From assembly GCA_964035545.1 (NCBI GenBank), contig OZ037765.1, forward strand, positions 12,890,698 through 12,954,697: DNA of 64,000 nucleotides, in the 5' to 3' direction. The DNA is from Bugula neritina (lineage: Eukaryota > Bryozoa > Gymnolaemata > Cheilostomatida > Bugulidae). How positions within the stretch are numbered: position 1 is the stretch's first letter; the number at the start of each line of letters is the position of its first letter. Below are positions 1-13,173 of the stretch, one piece after another. Below the pieces are notes generated by a model. The model ran no database searches, was not told the origin of the DNA, and saw only the letters and a program-made list of their open reading frames with translations. The position numbers and the translations under genes are program-made.

Positions 1-239
1 CAGGTGCTTCAAATTGCAAAAATTTTCAAAAACAAAATCTTTATAATTTTGCCTGATATTACAATAAATAACTAACAAAATGAAGGTGATTGTTTATGAT
101 GTGCCTAAACCGTTTTTTTTTGTGCACTGGAAAATTTACTCTTTTGTAACAATTGACAATCCAGCTTAGACAATTCTTGGTTCTCTAGAATAATTATTCT
201 CCACAGAATCGACAATTCAATAAGATATGTGTTTTGTAG

Positions 240-424
240 GAGGACTTCTCATCGCTTTTCCCAGAACTTCGGCTGCTGCCTATTGTCAGGAGATAGAAAA
301 AGAAGAGGGTACAAGAGCCTGGATTGTTGGTGTGGTTGAAAGTGGAGATCGAACAGCTCGTATTATAGACAAGCCTAGGATTATTGATGTTCCGAATAAA
401 GATGTAGAGGATCAACTGTGGTAA
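240..424 (+). CDS. SEPHS2: Selenophosphate synthetase (SPS2-like), terminal exon, 5' part outside window
   Basis: This is the last coding exon of selenophosphate synthetase, which makes selenophosphate from selenide and ATP for selenocysteine synthesis. It follows a TTTTGTAG acceptor and reads GGLLIAFPR, then RAWIVGVVE, then [15 protein letters not shown], and stops with TAA at 422-424. These are the conserved C-terminal blocks of the SPS/SelD family. The exon begins in phase 1. The first three bases of the window (CAG, followed by GTGCTTC) could be the end of the preceding exon, because they would complete the Ser-Gly-Gly-Leu junction. The catalytic N-terminal part, with the Sec or Cys position, lies outside the window. 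I choose SPS2 over SPS1 because a SECIS element follows in the 3' UTR. The gene is convergent with Nup155. Confidence 0.88.
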
Positions 425-631
425 CAATGTATATGCCCTCCAATTCCATGTTATTTATATTGTGTTATGCATTTTATATTATTGCTTGTATTTTAACCAC
501 AATTGTTATCTAGTCGAATGCTAATGGTGGTATCCCAGTGGGAGCAGACACTGGTAGAGACCGCCATGGCATCAAAGATTTTTTAATTTATGCGCTTATT
601 ATATTATGTAAATCTGTTTATATGTTTATCT

Positions 632-702
632 TATCACATTTATGATGACTATTGCCTCAAGCCAAAGAAGGCTGGCAAATGTTTGATAAGCTACTTGTGA
701 TA
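632..702 (+). promoter_or_regulatory. SECIS element (form 2) in the SPS2 3' UTR
   Basis: All parts of a eukaryotic SECIS fold in register. Helix 1 is TATCACA (632-638) with TGTGATA (696-702). The quartet is ATGA (642-645) facing TGAT (684-687). Helix 2 pairs 646-656 with 674-684 without bulges; TTGCC/GGCAA is its strong upper part. The conserved unpaired AA is at 659-660, and a small apical helix GCC/GGC (661-663/670-672) closes an AAAGAA loop, which makes it form 2. It lies about 210 bases after the stop codon of a selenophosphate synthetase, a known selenoprotein family. It would recruit SBP2 and the Sec-specific elongation factor so that an upstream UGA is read as selenocysteine. Confidence 0.85.
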
Positions 703-720
703 TTAGTAAATATATAGCAG

Positions 721-726
721 TTTATT
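721..726 (-). terminator. Poly(A) signal AATAAA for Nup155
   Basis: The minus strand reads AATAAA here, about 135 bases beyond the Nup155 stop codon. Cleavage 10-30 bases further on would fall in or beside the SPS2 SECIS, so the two convergent 3' UTRs overlap. A plus-strand ATTAAA at 841-846 could serve SPS2 and would end its transcript close to the Nup155 stop codon. Confidence 0.6.
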
Positions 727-859
727 CATAATATATATTGGCTACAATTGCAAATTCTCGTATTTAGTATTGTGAAAATGCACATAATATAACATGGGCA
801 TACAAACTCCTTGCCAATATATGGATAAAATATTTTGGATATTAAAATGTCAGAAGTGC

Positions 860-3800
860 TCAACTGTAAGCTCGTTGCAGTCTAGATTGAACTTCACGAA
901 GTTTCTTAGCAGTAGATTGTGCCTGTGTGTTGGCTATTGTTGAAGACTGTAATTCTACCAGGTAGCCAGATACTAAACCATCAGCTGTGGCTATAAACCG
1001 ACTCCTGCAGAAAATATCAACAGTTGTAAAAAATGAAAAACATAGTTCATCTCAATTACATGGCAATATATCATTATTATCCGTATCAGGAGACAAGCTA
1101 CAGTACCTTTCATAGGCAGACAAAGAATGGGGCTGTGACAGAAAGCTATCTAGTAGCGAAGCAATTACCATTAGCAAATGGAATTGCCCACCATGGTTTC
1201 TCCAGCATGGATCCTGTAACAACCGCAGAAAGCATCATATTATCAGCTCTCTTTTGGTAGTGAGGGTTAGCTGACAAATCAAGCTGTTATCAAAGACCAG
1301 ATTCAAGGCTGATTGTTGGTCAAATAGTTTATAATCCACAAAGTTTCAGCAAAAATGTGTTATTTTGAGTAAAAGGGGATATTTTTTACAAAGGTAGTTT
1401 GAATTTTCAAGATATACACATGTAACTACAGTTAATCAAATTAAATACCAACAATTGGTTGGTAATTAAAGTTTGCCTCAACGAATCAACTATCTAGCCA
1501 ATACGTAGGGTGTAACGGTAGCATACCTTTGCTTTATATAAGTTGTCATATGACTGCAAGAGCTGCAACAAAGGGATTTGTGACAATTTCATTGTATTTG
1601 CTACCCAGTTCACATCATATCCACTTTCTAAAGACCTCAACTCCATGTCTTTTATAATATAACCTGAGAAATACAAAATAATTAGTATTTCTGTGTAAAA
1701 CGATTATATTCAGTGTGCAAGCTACAATAATGCAAAATGACACTGACAATCTAAGCACTCACTCAGGGGAAAGAATTTATCATTGGTGCCAAACTTCTTT
1801 CCCAGACAGATCACCTTGTTTTGCACAACAATCATTTTGTTATCTCTGCTTTGTGCTTCTGTCAACTCAAACTCTACAACAAATTTCAACATATCAAGAA
1901 ATTTAATATTATTAGCATAATATATTTGCCTTCAAGTGTGATCTTCATATTACATATTTAAATTAGATGACACTTCCAACTGTTCATAGCTTAGCCGCAC
2001 AACAGTTTATGTCAGCTTAAAAACTGAGGAATACAAGACTAAAATACATAACTCAAGTAACCATTGTTATTTATGCTGCTTGCTGAATTAAATAATAAAA
2101 TCTGGAGTGATTGGTTGTAATCTATTGTTAATTACTATGGGCTTTAAAATTGTATTTTAGCAGAAACCTTTTTTTAGTATGCATATTTGTTTTGAACAGT
2201 AGACATTTATAGCACTATAGTTCCCATATAACTTATAACTGTACAACTACTGGGGGAGGGCGGGTTATCGGCTACTGTTAGTTGTTACCTTTGTCAATGA
2301 TGGCAGTCCACAGTGATTCTATTAGCACAGAATCATAATGGCCAGCACAATGAAGAATCGAAAGCCTGCACTCTGCCAGGTCGAATTCTTCTGCATATTC
2401 TCCATACAGCTACATAATATTCAATACACAGATCAAGGTTTGCACTGCAGTACTAACAAGCATCTATAACACACCATAATGGGTTACACTGATACCTAGT
2501 GTTTTAATATTACAGAGAGCAACTGGTATTCTTAGGAAAACAGTAAAGAAAGTAAATAGAAATAAACATACAGTTGTAACATCCATAAGTTTGGAGTTGA
2601 GTTTAGAAATTGCTGCGTCAATCTGCTGTGATCTGTAGGTCTGCTGTAATCTACGTAAACTCTCCAGTACTAAGACCTGCACCTTGGCAACCTAACAACA
2701 CAAGTTATGGTTGTGGTTGGCACACAGCAAGAAAACATGGGGCTGTATGCAGGACCAGTAACCTACATATGATATCACTGCAAGTATTAGTAATCCAACT
2801 AATTGATTGAATATAAGGAGAATAGAATTCGCAGTATCCATTCTACATTGAATTCATGTCAACAACGTATCGTTTAAGAAAATTGACAAAAACTTTTTTT
2901 CGAAAAATGCAACAATTATTATTTCTAATAAAAGTTCCTAGAAAGCATAAGAAATAATTCACACTAGTAACACAATCATAATGAAGTTAATTGAAGGTTA
3001 TGTTTCAAAATTTAACTGTTGAATTTGCTACTTTTAAAGAAGAGTTAATAAACGATAGCTTACAGTTAACAAAGAAAAGGAAATATATAATACATACATC
3101 TAATTTTTCTTCTAACTCGTGTAGCAAATCCCCGTCCATCTTATCAACCCGAAAGCTTGCTGACTTGGCATTCATGACTGCTCGGCATAAGTATTCTATC
3201 CTTTGAAGTAAATCTAGAGAAACACTACAACAAACAAAGAGTCACATTGTAAGGAGAAGTATCGCAGTAGAAACATAACAAGTTGGATAATAGTATAAAA
3301 TAAACTTATATATTTATGACTACTAGTTGGAAATACCTTATGCTTTCAATATCTCTATTTGATATAAAACTCTGTAGATAATAATTTTAAATTTTCACAA
3401 AGTTAGAAATTGAATCCACAAGACAAATGAAAAACTAAAAAAGATTAACACAGTAACTCACCTTGGTTTATCAGCCAATATATTGAGAATTCCAGCAGCC
3501 GACGAGTAGTTCTTGTTTTTCTCATAATACCTCCACAGAACTTCCAGTGACTGAAACTGGAAATCTGGTGTACCAGATGTAGCACTTCTCTTCAGGTAAT
3601 CTTCGAGGTATGGTGATGATACCTGAATAATACAGATATACCAAATACTTCATTACTTAACCAGCACATGTTAATTGATATCAGAAATAACAAGCAGTAT
3701 TTATTAAAGAGTAACAACTAGATGGTGAGCAAATGACTAGATGCCATGAGCTGTGATTATGACTTTGAGGGGCTAAAATTTGAAGAATCATTACACTAAT

Positions 3801-6800
3801 TTTACTTCCTGAATTTCATCAAACTAGTAGATCTGTGTAAAAGCTTATCATTGTATTCGCTTCAAAACTCTAAAGATAGCCACAGTGAATAAAAAAAAAA
3901 TTAATTCCAGTATGTAGATGAGAATGACTTATACATGCATGTGATTATGCAGGGCTACGAATTCTTGCCTTACTATGTATATAATGCTGCAGGTATAAAA
4001 TTAATTGAAGAAAAAATACCAAGTAACTAATAACATAAACAAGATATTTCCAAGAAAGGCAAATAGCTTTAAATAGAGCATATCGAACCTGCAACAGTTT
4101 GTCTGTAAGCTCATTATTGACCATCCATTCGTATAATCGGACGTGGAACAATTCATCGTTGGATTTAATGGCGAGGTTATACAGGGACTCGGTCTACAGA
4201 AAAGTCAACAAGACAAATTATTTATACAGGGGTATCCTTCTTCTTTCTAGCTCTGTCTCGCATAACACCCCATTTAGTGATATGCAGAAACCAGTGAAAA
4301 TTTACATACATAACTGGCAAGCATACGGAATAATTACTTTTTAATACAATATATATTAAAGTAAGCCTCAGTAACTTACATAATGCTCAGCTTCTGAGAT
4401 GGTTAGCACACTGTTGGTCTGTTTATTCGGAGGACCTGGTTTACTGGGTACACTCGGCGACATGACATTTGTGTTGTAACTGGTGGAGAGTAGAAACTTC
4501 AGGGTGTCTAGCACATAGTTGTAACAGTCTAGTCTACAAAACAGCAGTCATACATATAAGCAGCCATAACATACCAGTCAGTAATACCAGTATTGAAACT
4601 GGTTTATTATTAATTTGACAATCTCATTAATACAAGGTGGGCTAATTTCAAAATCTGACGATGAATAATATTTTTTCAAGCATAGCAAATATTTGACATT
4701 ACAAAAATACAGCAGTTTAGAGAGAGGCCTACAAGGCTCCAAACAAGGCAACACGCGTATGTTTACCAACCTAGCAGTGTACATGTTGTAGCCAGTCTGG
4801 TCGTCAGACGGCTCTCCATGCTTATAATAATGCAGAGCAATGTTTTGAGGGTCCCGTTTATTAGCAGTGGTGAGACAGATGTCCAGCACACCGTCGTAGT
4901 ACCTGGCATTAGACAGAGACTCACACACTTCCTGCAGGTTCAGGTGTGGTGACACTTCCTTGTATAACTAAATAACAGTAAAACCCGTTGTGTGTCAACT
5001 TCCACAGAGCAGTTAATAAGCAGTGATTCACATCATTTAGAATACATTCAGTTAATTTATACTCTGCAAGTAGCAGAGAACTGTCCCTGTGAGAAAACTG
5101 GTTACTGGCTAGCACTCACAAGTTTCAATTTCACCTCTGGTAATGAAATAATTAAATTTAACTGAAAGACCAAAATGCAATATAATTGACTAATTTAGCT
5201 TATAAATTAAGATGATCAATTGAATGCAGTGAGATCGGCTTAAACGCTATTACAAACTTGTATGGTTTAGTATCTATCCTAGGAGCTAAGATTACATGGT
5301 ACAGCATTCAACTAAGTTTAAAGAGACTAAATTCTGAAATATATATCTTTAATTAAACATTTACTATACTACAATACATTTATTACGATTTAAATTATAA
5401 AGACCTGCCGCTATAAAAAATGCGATACTTTTCATATATTGATAAAATGGCATACCAAACTTATGAGTGAGTAAAAATGAGAAATGCAATTTGCGTAACT
5501 ATATCTTGTGAATGCTTTGTGTAACAGGCTATAGAAAAATCATCTTACATTCAGTGCATCAAATAGCAGAGCAGATCTTTCAGGGGCTGTAGCAATCCCA
5601 CCCAGAGACAGAAGAAGTTCATTAGCCTTAGAGCATTTGGCATCATCCAAACTATACAGTGACGGGCATGTCTCACGTAACTTGTTACTTATGACATCAG
5701 TGCAAGCATTGTCACTCAGATACTGCTGTATTATACCGTTTATCATTGCTGAAAAAATCTGTAAAAATATGAAATTGTGTGATTAATTTGCAGAAATACA
5801 TTAGATACTTCAACATATCAGACATTTTAATGAAATGTATATGCATACTTTCCGGTGAAATTAAGCTTTAGAAGATTGCTAACTGTGAAAACAGCTAGTA
5901 TTACATATTCTTATGACAGTGAATAAAGCAAGAAATTAAATGACTGTCATAAATGAGGACAATGCCACTAAGTTGAAAAATAAACAGAGACAAAATAGCA
6001 AGTGACCAAATAACCAGCAACATAATGCAATATTCAATCAATGCTTTTTTAGAGTTGTCCACTCATGTGGTCTTCAAGCTATGAGTACTCTGGATTAGTT
6101 TATAATAACAATACCCGCGCCTGAACAGGACAAAGGTGGTGAAAAGTGATAAATTGTAGTCTGCAGTGGCATTTTTAAATTCCATTGAGAAGGCACAGAA
6201 GAAAAAAGCTGACAACTTCCATAAAAAATGCAAGCTTCCAAACAATGTAATGTTACAATCTAAGTAAACATCCCAGTACAGTGAACTTCATGCTGTGTTA
6301 GTGTTGTGAAGCAGAATTAAACCTACCTGTTCATTTCCTGAGTTAAGAAGGCTCCTCAAGGTGCAAGATTTAAGCTGAGCCACCTGCTCTTCAGTGAGTG
6401 CAGCGCACACCACCTCGAACTGGTGATCACACACTATGTTCCAGAGGCCAAGGATCTCCAGACAGCTGTTCACCAACAACATCAACTGTTGCAGTGACTG
6501 TTTCTCCTTAGCAACAGCTTCACCTGAATAGCACTCAACTTGCAGTTAAACTGACTTGCAGTGATGGTAAAAGCTTAAATTTAATCAATTTCTAATTCAC
6601 AATATACAGCATAACACTGGTTTTGCATATTAGAGAGTACTCGCAAGGATTAAACAGGTTACGGTGAGAAACGGTGAGAGTACATCTATGGCACATGTTC
6701 CAATCTCTCTACACGAGTACGAGAAAGTTGAAGATGATAGATAAGACATGACTAACCTAGGCACTTCTTCTTGGTGGCCTCATCAATGTGATTGCTTGTC

Positions 6801-9800
6801 ATCAATCTTCCAGCATTTGGCAAATAACTGCAACATATCAGTCTTTCAATAATCACAAATGAATGAAATAGTAGAGTATATGGCATATGAAAAACACACA
6901 CACAAATGCAAGCCCATATAAATGTAACAAGTTGAACTGACCCGTCAGTGGAGAGACTAGCCATGTACTGAGTGCTACTCTGCAGGAAACTAAGAAGAGT
7001 AGAAAGTTGCCCCATGAACCATTTCAGCTCATCGTCAATTCTACTTTTGATCTACAGAAAATTCGTAATACAGATGTATGTAGAGAAGCAACATAGTAGA
7101 TAGAGGGCAATATAGGTGGGCAGGTGTACAGATGAGTGGGCAGGTGTACAGGTAAGTGGGCAGGTGTACAATTAGGTCCAGACGCAGATTTAATAAGAGT
7201 TTAAGTCAGCATAAAAGTGATACTAAAGTAAATTATAGCAACTTGTAACAACTCACTACTACTTTAGAGCTTGACACTCTATGCTCTCCAACTAGCTTTG
7301 AATCCCAAAGTGGTCTACAAGAAAAAAATGACGTATAACAAGGTTATAACAATGTTAGAAAAATTTAAGATATAAATAATACTGTGTGATACACACAGAC
7401 TAGATAAAACCTGATAGCAGTCAAATTTCCAAATTAGACCTTGGGTAGATAATATAATGTGTTTTGAAATCAGAGAACATGTCTTTTAAGACAAAGTGTG
7501 TTTTATAGGTTTTTGAAAATTCAATAGAAACACAACAACTATTGATAAGCACAACATAGTGCACCCGACAGCTAATGCTACAGTTCTGAAAGTCAATAGA
7601 CTAGGTGTGTAGATAGTTACACCATGGTCAGTAAAGTAGTGAGGTTTCAGCATTTAGCACTACATTCAAAGAAACACACCTTCAACAAATTCTGTAGAAA
7701 GTATGCAACTCTAAAAGGTTCTTATTTTAGAAATGGATTCTTCTGATTTCATAGCAAATTCACAATGCTTAATTTGAGTCGTGAGAAATATTTCTCAGAA
7801 CCTCATAAACTCTTTGCTATTGCTATATACACCATATTATGCAAGATGTTTTTTATTGTTTGAATCTCCCACCTAGCAGTGTATTTATCAACATTTCAGA
7901 AAAAACAATTCAACAGCTATAAGTCACTGATGACAATTAAAACAGGTGGTAAGAACTTCTGTAAGAAAAAAGCATACCGAAGTATCCTAGCCAAGTAGAG
8001 GTATATCCCATCGTGTTTACCAGATAGAATCACCTGACCACCGGTGGTGACACCACCAGCAGGTGCTATAGTCATGTCAGCGTTGAGCTTGCTGACGTGA
8101 GGTGTTGACACTTGAGCAGGATGAAAACCTTAAAAACACAATCATACATGTGGAGAACAGAGAACAGTATCATAACAAAACATACACGGCATACAATACA
8201 CAACTCCATTGTGTAGAGTAAAACTGAGAGCAACACATCTTGTACTGCAGTGTCTACAGCATAAAATTCAGCCCAAATCTGAGCTGAGAGTTTACTAGAA
8301 TATAAGTGAAGGCTAAAGAGTATCGGGGTATTATTGAAACTTGTACAGCTGGTATACATAAACCACTGCGGCTACTCAATACAAACATTACAGTGATATA
8401 CTACTCACTAAGGCCAGGGTTCATGGTCACATCAGCCCCAGTGACTGAGTAATTAGCCCCAAGCGTGGCCGGAGGTCTCACACCAAAGTCGTATGTTGGG
8501 TCTCCTCCGTGCATAAAGAAAGCACCGGCAGCCCAATCAACTACCTGCAATTATTTGAAATAGCTTGTACAGTTGAAATCTCATCAGTGGTCTAAATTTA
8601 TAGAAAACATCACATGATAAGGTTCTGCGACATTATATATGAGTCCATAATTAAGGAGTGCGCAACTGGGGGCCCCAGGGGCCACCTGTGGCCCTTTGCC
8701 CATTTTTCAGTGGCTTTTTTAATGCTTAAATAAGTAAAAACTTTTGTATGCATTCTGAATAGCACAGTATAGGTTTGGTGGTAAATCACTTTACTATAAT
8801 AACATTTAATATGTGTACAATAATGTGGCTCTTCGATTTAGCTGACTTCTGAACTTGGCCAGCATGCAGAAGAAGTTGCCCACCCTTGGTTTATATCATA
8901 GTTGCTTATCATAACACTAATCAACACTTATTAAGCTGTTGAAATTAATGTTTCAAAAGTTAAAGTTATTATTATGCTGAAATCATAATAACACTCACCT
9001 GGTTATCAACAGCCAAGCCAGAACAAATCAGAATGAGGCAAGTGGCACATGCTTGGTCAGCTTTATGCAACTTGAAAAAAGACTCAACTTCTATATTATC
9101 ATAGCCCTGGTTCTGGATTAATATAGAGCGCAGCTGATCAACGGGTCTTAACTTGGTCAACATATAAGTACCCTAAAATTAAAAAAGAAACCTTATATTA
9201 CTATACATCCTAACTGTTTAATGCTTGTTTTTGATCAAATTAGTAAACATAGTTCAAGTGTAATCACAGATGTTTTACTGTATAGTTAACCTAAAGGTAG
9301 CAAGTCAGCAACATATAACAATATAATTACTATAAACTTTAAGTGACTTCATTAAGCCTACCAACAATTCAACTACATTGCTCTTACAACAAATGAATTT
9401 CCACCACAGCTACTAGTGATTTTAATATGCTTACTGCGTGTACATTTAGAGTTCATTTACAATAATATATTATATTACAATATTATTTCATAATATTGTA
9501 ATACATTATACTATATATTATACTATACCAAAGTATAACATACTATAATACATTATAATATACTATACCAAAGTATAACATACTATAATACATTATAATA
9601 TACTAAAACCAAAGTATAACATACTATAATACATTATAATATACTAAAACCAAAGTATAAAATACTATAATACATTACAATATATTATACAAAATTATAA
9701 TATACCATAATGCATTATCATGATGAAAGTATTATAAGTAGACACTAACTTGAGCACTCAGCAGTACGAACTTCCTCAGCTGTTCCATATGCTGAGTGAC

Positions 9801-12800
9801 AACCAGTGGAGGATCACATCTGACTCTACCATCATCCTTGGGGTCTCTCTTCCACACTACATTCTCACTGGGCTCTTCAGTCATGGCCCACATGTGACCT
9901 CCAATAGGTATGCTCACCTTATAAAATATGATAGAAACTAATTTAAAAAATAAACACTCCATGGCCATAGCTGTTCCTACAACTATAACCATCTGTCACA
10001 CAGAGAATAATAAAAACAGGATACCCCCCCCCCCCCCCCAGACTCATAATATTAGCAATACATGTCACAAAATTGATAATCTTCAGATTAATTATTCAGG
10101 TGAATTTTTTCTGTACTATACACTATAATATGAATATATAACATACATGAGTTTCCATCAGCTCCGAGTGGAAAGGAAAGCAGTCAGACCCAGTAGCCCA
10201 GAGAAGATCCATGTCCTCTGTTTGAGAGGAAGCCATGAGTAAAGTCCCTTAAAGATTAATATAATTATATATTATCTGTGTTCGCGTATGTGTGTGATAT
10301 ATTCACAAACACACCAACTTCCTTTTTTGATAGAGCTAAAGTCAGAAAAGCGGCAACAAATGCACAATCTTTTGCTGAAGCAAAAAGCTATTTTGACATC
10401 TACACCATTAAATAACTTCTCTGCAATGTAAACTGGGAATTCCTGTCAACTAGTGAACAGCTTCAAATTAGTTTCACAAATTGAGTAATTATAATGACTA
10501 GAGTTTGATCATGATGAAATATTACCTCTATTATAATGAGCCATGTGAACCTTAGATGGCCGTTGAGATGTAGTACTACCAGAAAATCCTGGTGGAAGTC
10601 TCACATGAACCAACTTTAGCATGCTAGGTCGACTGGTGACAGCGTTGAATGGGCGCATAGAGAAGTACATCCTGACACCTGCCACATAATGTCAAACATT
10701 TATCAGTGACAATGCAAGGGTATATCATTTGCTGCGTCTATAAAATATAGACTTCTGTACCTTAAATATCATCATTACATTGAAGAGAGTATATTTGTAC
10801 CTGATGCTGTAACAGCCACTAGGTGTATACATACAGACTCTCCCTTTCCAACTGCTGATATGTGTACAATATTTTGGAAGTTAGATTTATCGACAGTCCT
10901 AAAATGCAAAGCGTGAATAAACCAATAGTTATTAAAGAGTAGTAGAGGCAGTAGTACTAAAAGCGGTAGAAACAGTAGCAGTGGTGATGATGAAAAAAAT
11001 AGTAGCAAAAACCACTTGATCCGCCCACATTAGTAGCAGTAACTGCATAAGTGAAAAAACTAACTTCCGACCAACAACATTTGTAGCAAAAATAATATAT
11101 CAAGATAAAAACACCACCTGTGAATCTCAGTAAAAATATGTTCACCAAGAGAACTCATTAAAGTGCAATCAGCCATCGGTTTTCATACAAACTTACTTGA
11201 TAATCTGGGAGGCGGACTTAGTGATAGATGTATGTGATAATTCTGTGACAAAAGCAGAAGCCTGTCCATCTTCTCCAAGGTCATAAACCTGGATACTGCC
11301 TTGCTCGGACCGCGTATATAAGACATTTCTATCCTCAGCAATTTCTATCTGTATTATTGGCTCTGAAATATTCCACAGTATATTAAAACATATTTTCAAA
11401 ATTAATGCAACTTAGCAGTCATCTAAAACTCCATGACCCGGGTTAACCAACCTTCCTCTCTTTTTAGAAAGCTAGGAGTGAGAAAGGAGAGCAAAGAGCT
11501 GCTGGTTAAATTCACTTTCCGACATTTCTTGGAAAACCAGTTGTCCTGGGCCTAAAAATATGTACAAATGTTTGACATAAAAGCATTACAAACTGAAACA
11601 AGCTGAAATACACCACATTAGATAAAACATTGTTTCTCGCCCCAAACTAAAACCATTGCTTCACCTGATATATGATTTCATAAAGACAGCCATCTCGAGC
11701 TCCTAGGAACAACCGGCCACTGGTCGTGCCTTGTATAGTTAGGAAATGACAATTATCACTGGGCAATGAGTACAGGGGTGAGGGAAGTAGATTCATATCT
11801 GATGTGGCTGGGTTATTCATTTGCCCTGCATAAGAAGCAGAGAGAATTAAAAAAGTGTCGGATAAATAGACCACTAATAGAGAACGTATAGATCAGTGAA
11901 AGGCTACCCATAAAGGAAGCTTATATTGAATATGATAATGTAAGTAAGTACCTGTTGAATTGACATCTCCAAAGGTAACGCCGAGTAAGTATACATCTAT
12001 AGGAGTAGTGACTACTAAAAGGTATGGTATACCAGAGCACACACCTATTAAATAAAAACCGAGTAGGTCAGTATCAACATGCTTCCATCAATGTTTTAAG
12101 TAACCATTTACAACATTGCACCTACAATGTACTACGCTAACAAATTCATGAACACCAAAAGCTCTTAAAACTTTATAGTAAGCTATGCATTAACTGTTAG
12201 TATGAGGAGGAATATGGATTAGAGGTGGCATATAAGCTACCATCTCCTCAGCTTCCAAATTTTCCCTTTCACAAATAATTTCTATTAGCAACTAACCTGG
12301 TTTAGGTTTAACTAATCCACAAGCAATGATAGTCTCTTTTAGAGAATCATAGTAGGCCAAATCTCCACTAAAATAAACATAACGATGAGCCTATTCACAT
12401 AAGTCAAACAGAAAACAGCATTTTCAACCGTTTTTATCATCAGCGCTATGTAATCACAGGAGTGTAGCAAATATACTTACCCAGTTTCGTAGTTCCAAAC
12501 AAAGATGTTACCATCAATAGTAAGCCAAGCTCGTTGTATCTCAGGAAAAACTCCCATCATACAGTTACACTGCATATGTGAGAATTGTTCAACCAATTCA
12601 TTCGGCAAGGGAACTTGCTTCATTAAACTCAACTCAGGTAAATGTGGCAAAGACTGCTTCTCATCGCTGAACACCGGATAATCTCGATCCACTAAACCGC
12701 TGTCGTTTGGAGATGCTAAGGATATTTTATCAAGCTCACAGTAAATTGCTTATAAAACGTGCATATGCTAAACAATTATATACATATACAATTTAAAAAA

Positions 12801-13061
12801 ATTGCAGCCACTTACAGTTGACAATTCAAACTCACTTCCAACCATCAGTTGATACATTCTATAAAGCATACCAGGTGATTAGCAATATATATTTTTGGCA
12901 AGTTGAAATGTTATTTTACCTTCACTGTAAACTCGAAGCCTCTTGGATAGATCATCATAATTGTTGTCGGCAATAAAAAACTTGTCCAACTCAGCAGAAG
13001 CTTGATCAATTAAACCTTGGGGCTTAGAAATCACCAAAGTTTTGTTCATCGAAGCTGCCAT
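860..13061 (-). CDS. NUP155: Nucleoporin Nup155
   Basis: Scaffold nucleoporin of the inner ring of the nuclear pore (N-terminal beta-propeller, C-terminal alpha-solenoid). Exons: 12920-13061, 12481-12715, 12297-12367, 11952-12044, 11665-11825, 11452-11551, 11197-11362, 10801-10898, 10526-10678, 10147-10247, 9750-9917, 8999-9172, 8409-8544, 7978-8128, 7257-7314, 6942-7051, 6757-6827, 6323-6523, 5549-5748, 4771-4967, 4380-4533, 4089-4193, 3462-3622, 3098-3224, 2572-2691, 2289-2409, 1763-1873, 1527-1663, 1107-1213, 860-1004. The phases close to 1358 codons including TGA; vertebrate Nup155 has about 1390 residues. Signatures include [55 protein letters not shown] and GYLVELQSS. The start is the first ATG (MAASMNK) after an upstream region without conserved coding. 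The exon 18 donor is placed at 6323, because the alternative four bases earlier would create an in-frame stop in exon 19. Confidence 0.95.
7116..7175. repeat. Three-copy 20-bp tandem repeat in a Nup155 intron
   Basis: Three adjoining 20-bp units each begin GTGGGCAGGTGTACA and differ in the last five bases. They lie in the intron between the exons at 7257-7314 and 6942-7051. Confidence 0.8.
8653..8888. mobile_element. Short hAT-like non-autonomous DNA element (MITE) in a Nup155 intron
   Basis: A GC-rich block in an AT-rich intron is bounded by imperfect inverted ends: AAGGAGTGCGCAACT on the left, and the complement of AGTTGCCCACCCTT on the right. Ends of the form (C)AGGGGTGNGCAAC are typical of hAT-family elements. 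Inside the left end the text GGGGCCACCTGTGGCCC is also typical of such elements. No coding potential and no clear 8-bp target duplication are visible, so this is an old, decayed copy. Confidence 0.5.
9520..9712. repeat. AT-rich minisatellite, about 40-41-bp unit, in a Nup155 intron
   Basis: The motif AAAGTATAACATACTATAAT recurs at about 9530, 9570 and 9611, with a fourth, slightly altered copy at 9652. This gives a 40-41-bp period in the intron between the exons at 9750-9917 and 8999-9172. Confidence 0.8.
10024..10039. repeat. Poly-C run of 16 bases in a Nup155 intron
   Basis: Sixteen consecutive C on the plus strand, in the intron between the exons at 10147-10247 and 9750-9917. The run length is uncertain in any assembly. 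Confidence 0.7.
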
Positions 13062-13173
13062 CACTGAGTGAATCAAATGTAAAACATCAAACAAAAGTTT
13101 TGTATTTAGAAATTTCTTAAAATAATAAAAAGTGACTTAATTTCAGTATTAAAGTACTTATTTATTCTACAAA

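Noticed and set aside
1033-1260. Plus-strand open frame across the 3' end of Nup155
   Set aside because: It overlaps Nup155 exon 29 and intron on the other strand and has no family resemblance.
6888-6912. CRISPR-like or regulatory meaning of the ACACAC tract and other short repeats in Nup155 introns
   Set aside because: Ordinary eukaryotic microsatellites; there are no spacer-repeat arrays anywhere in the window.
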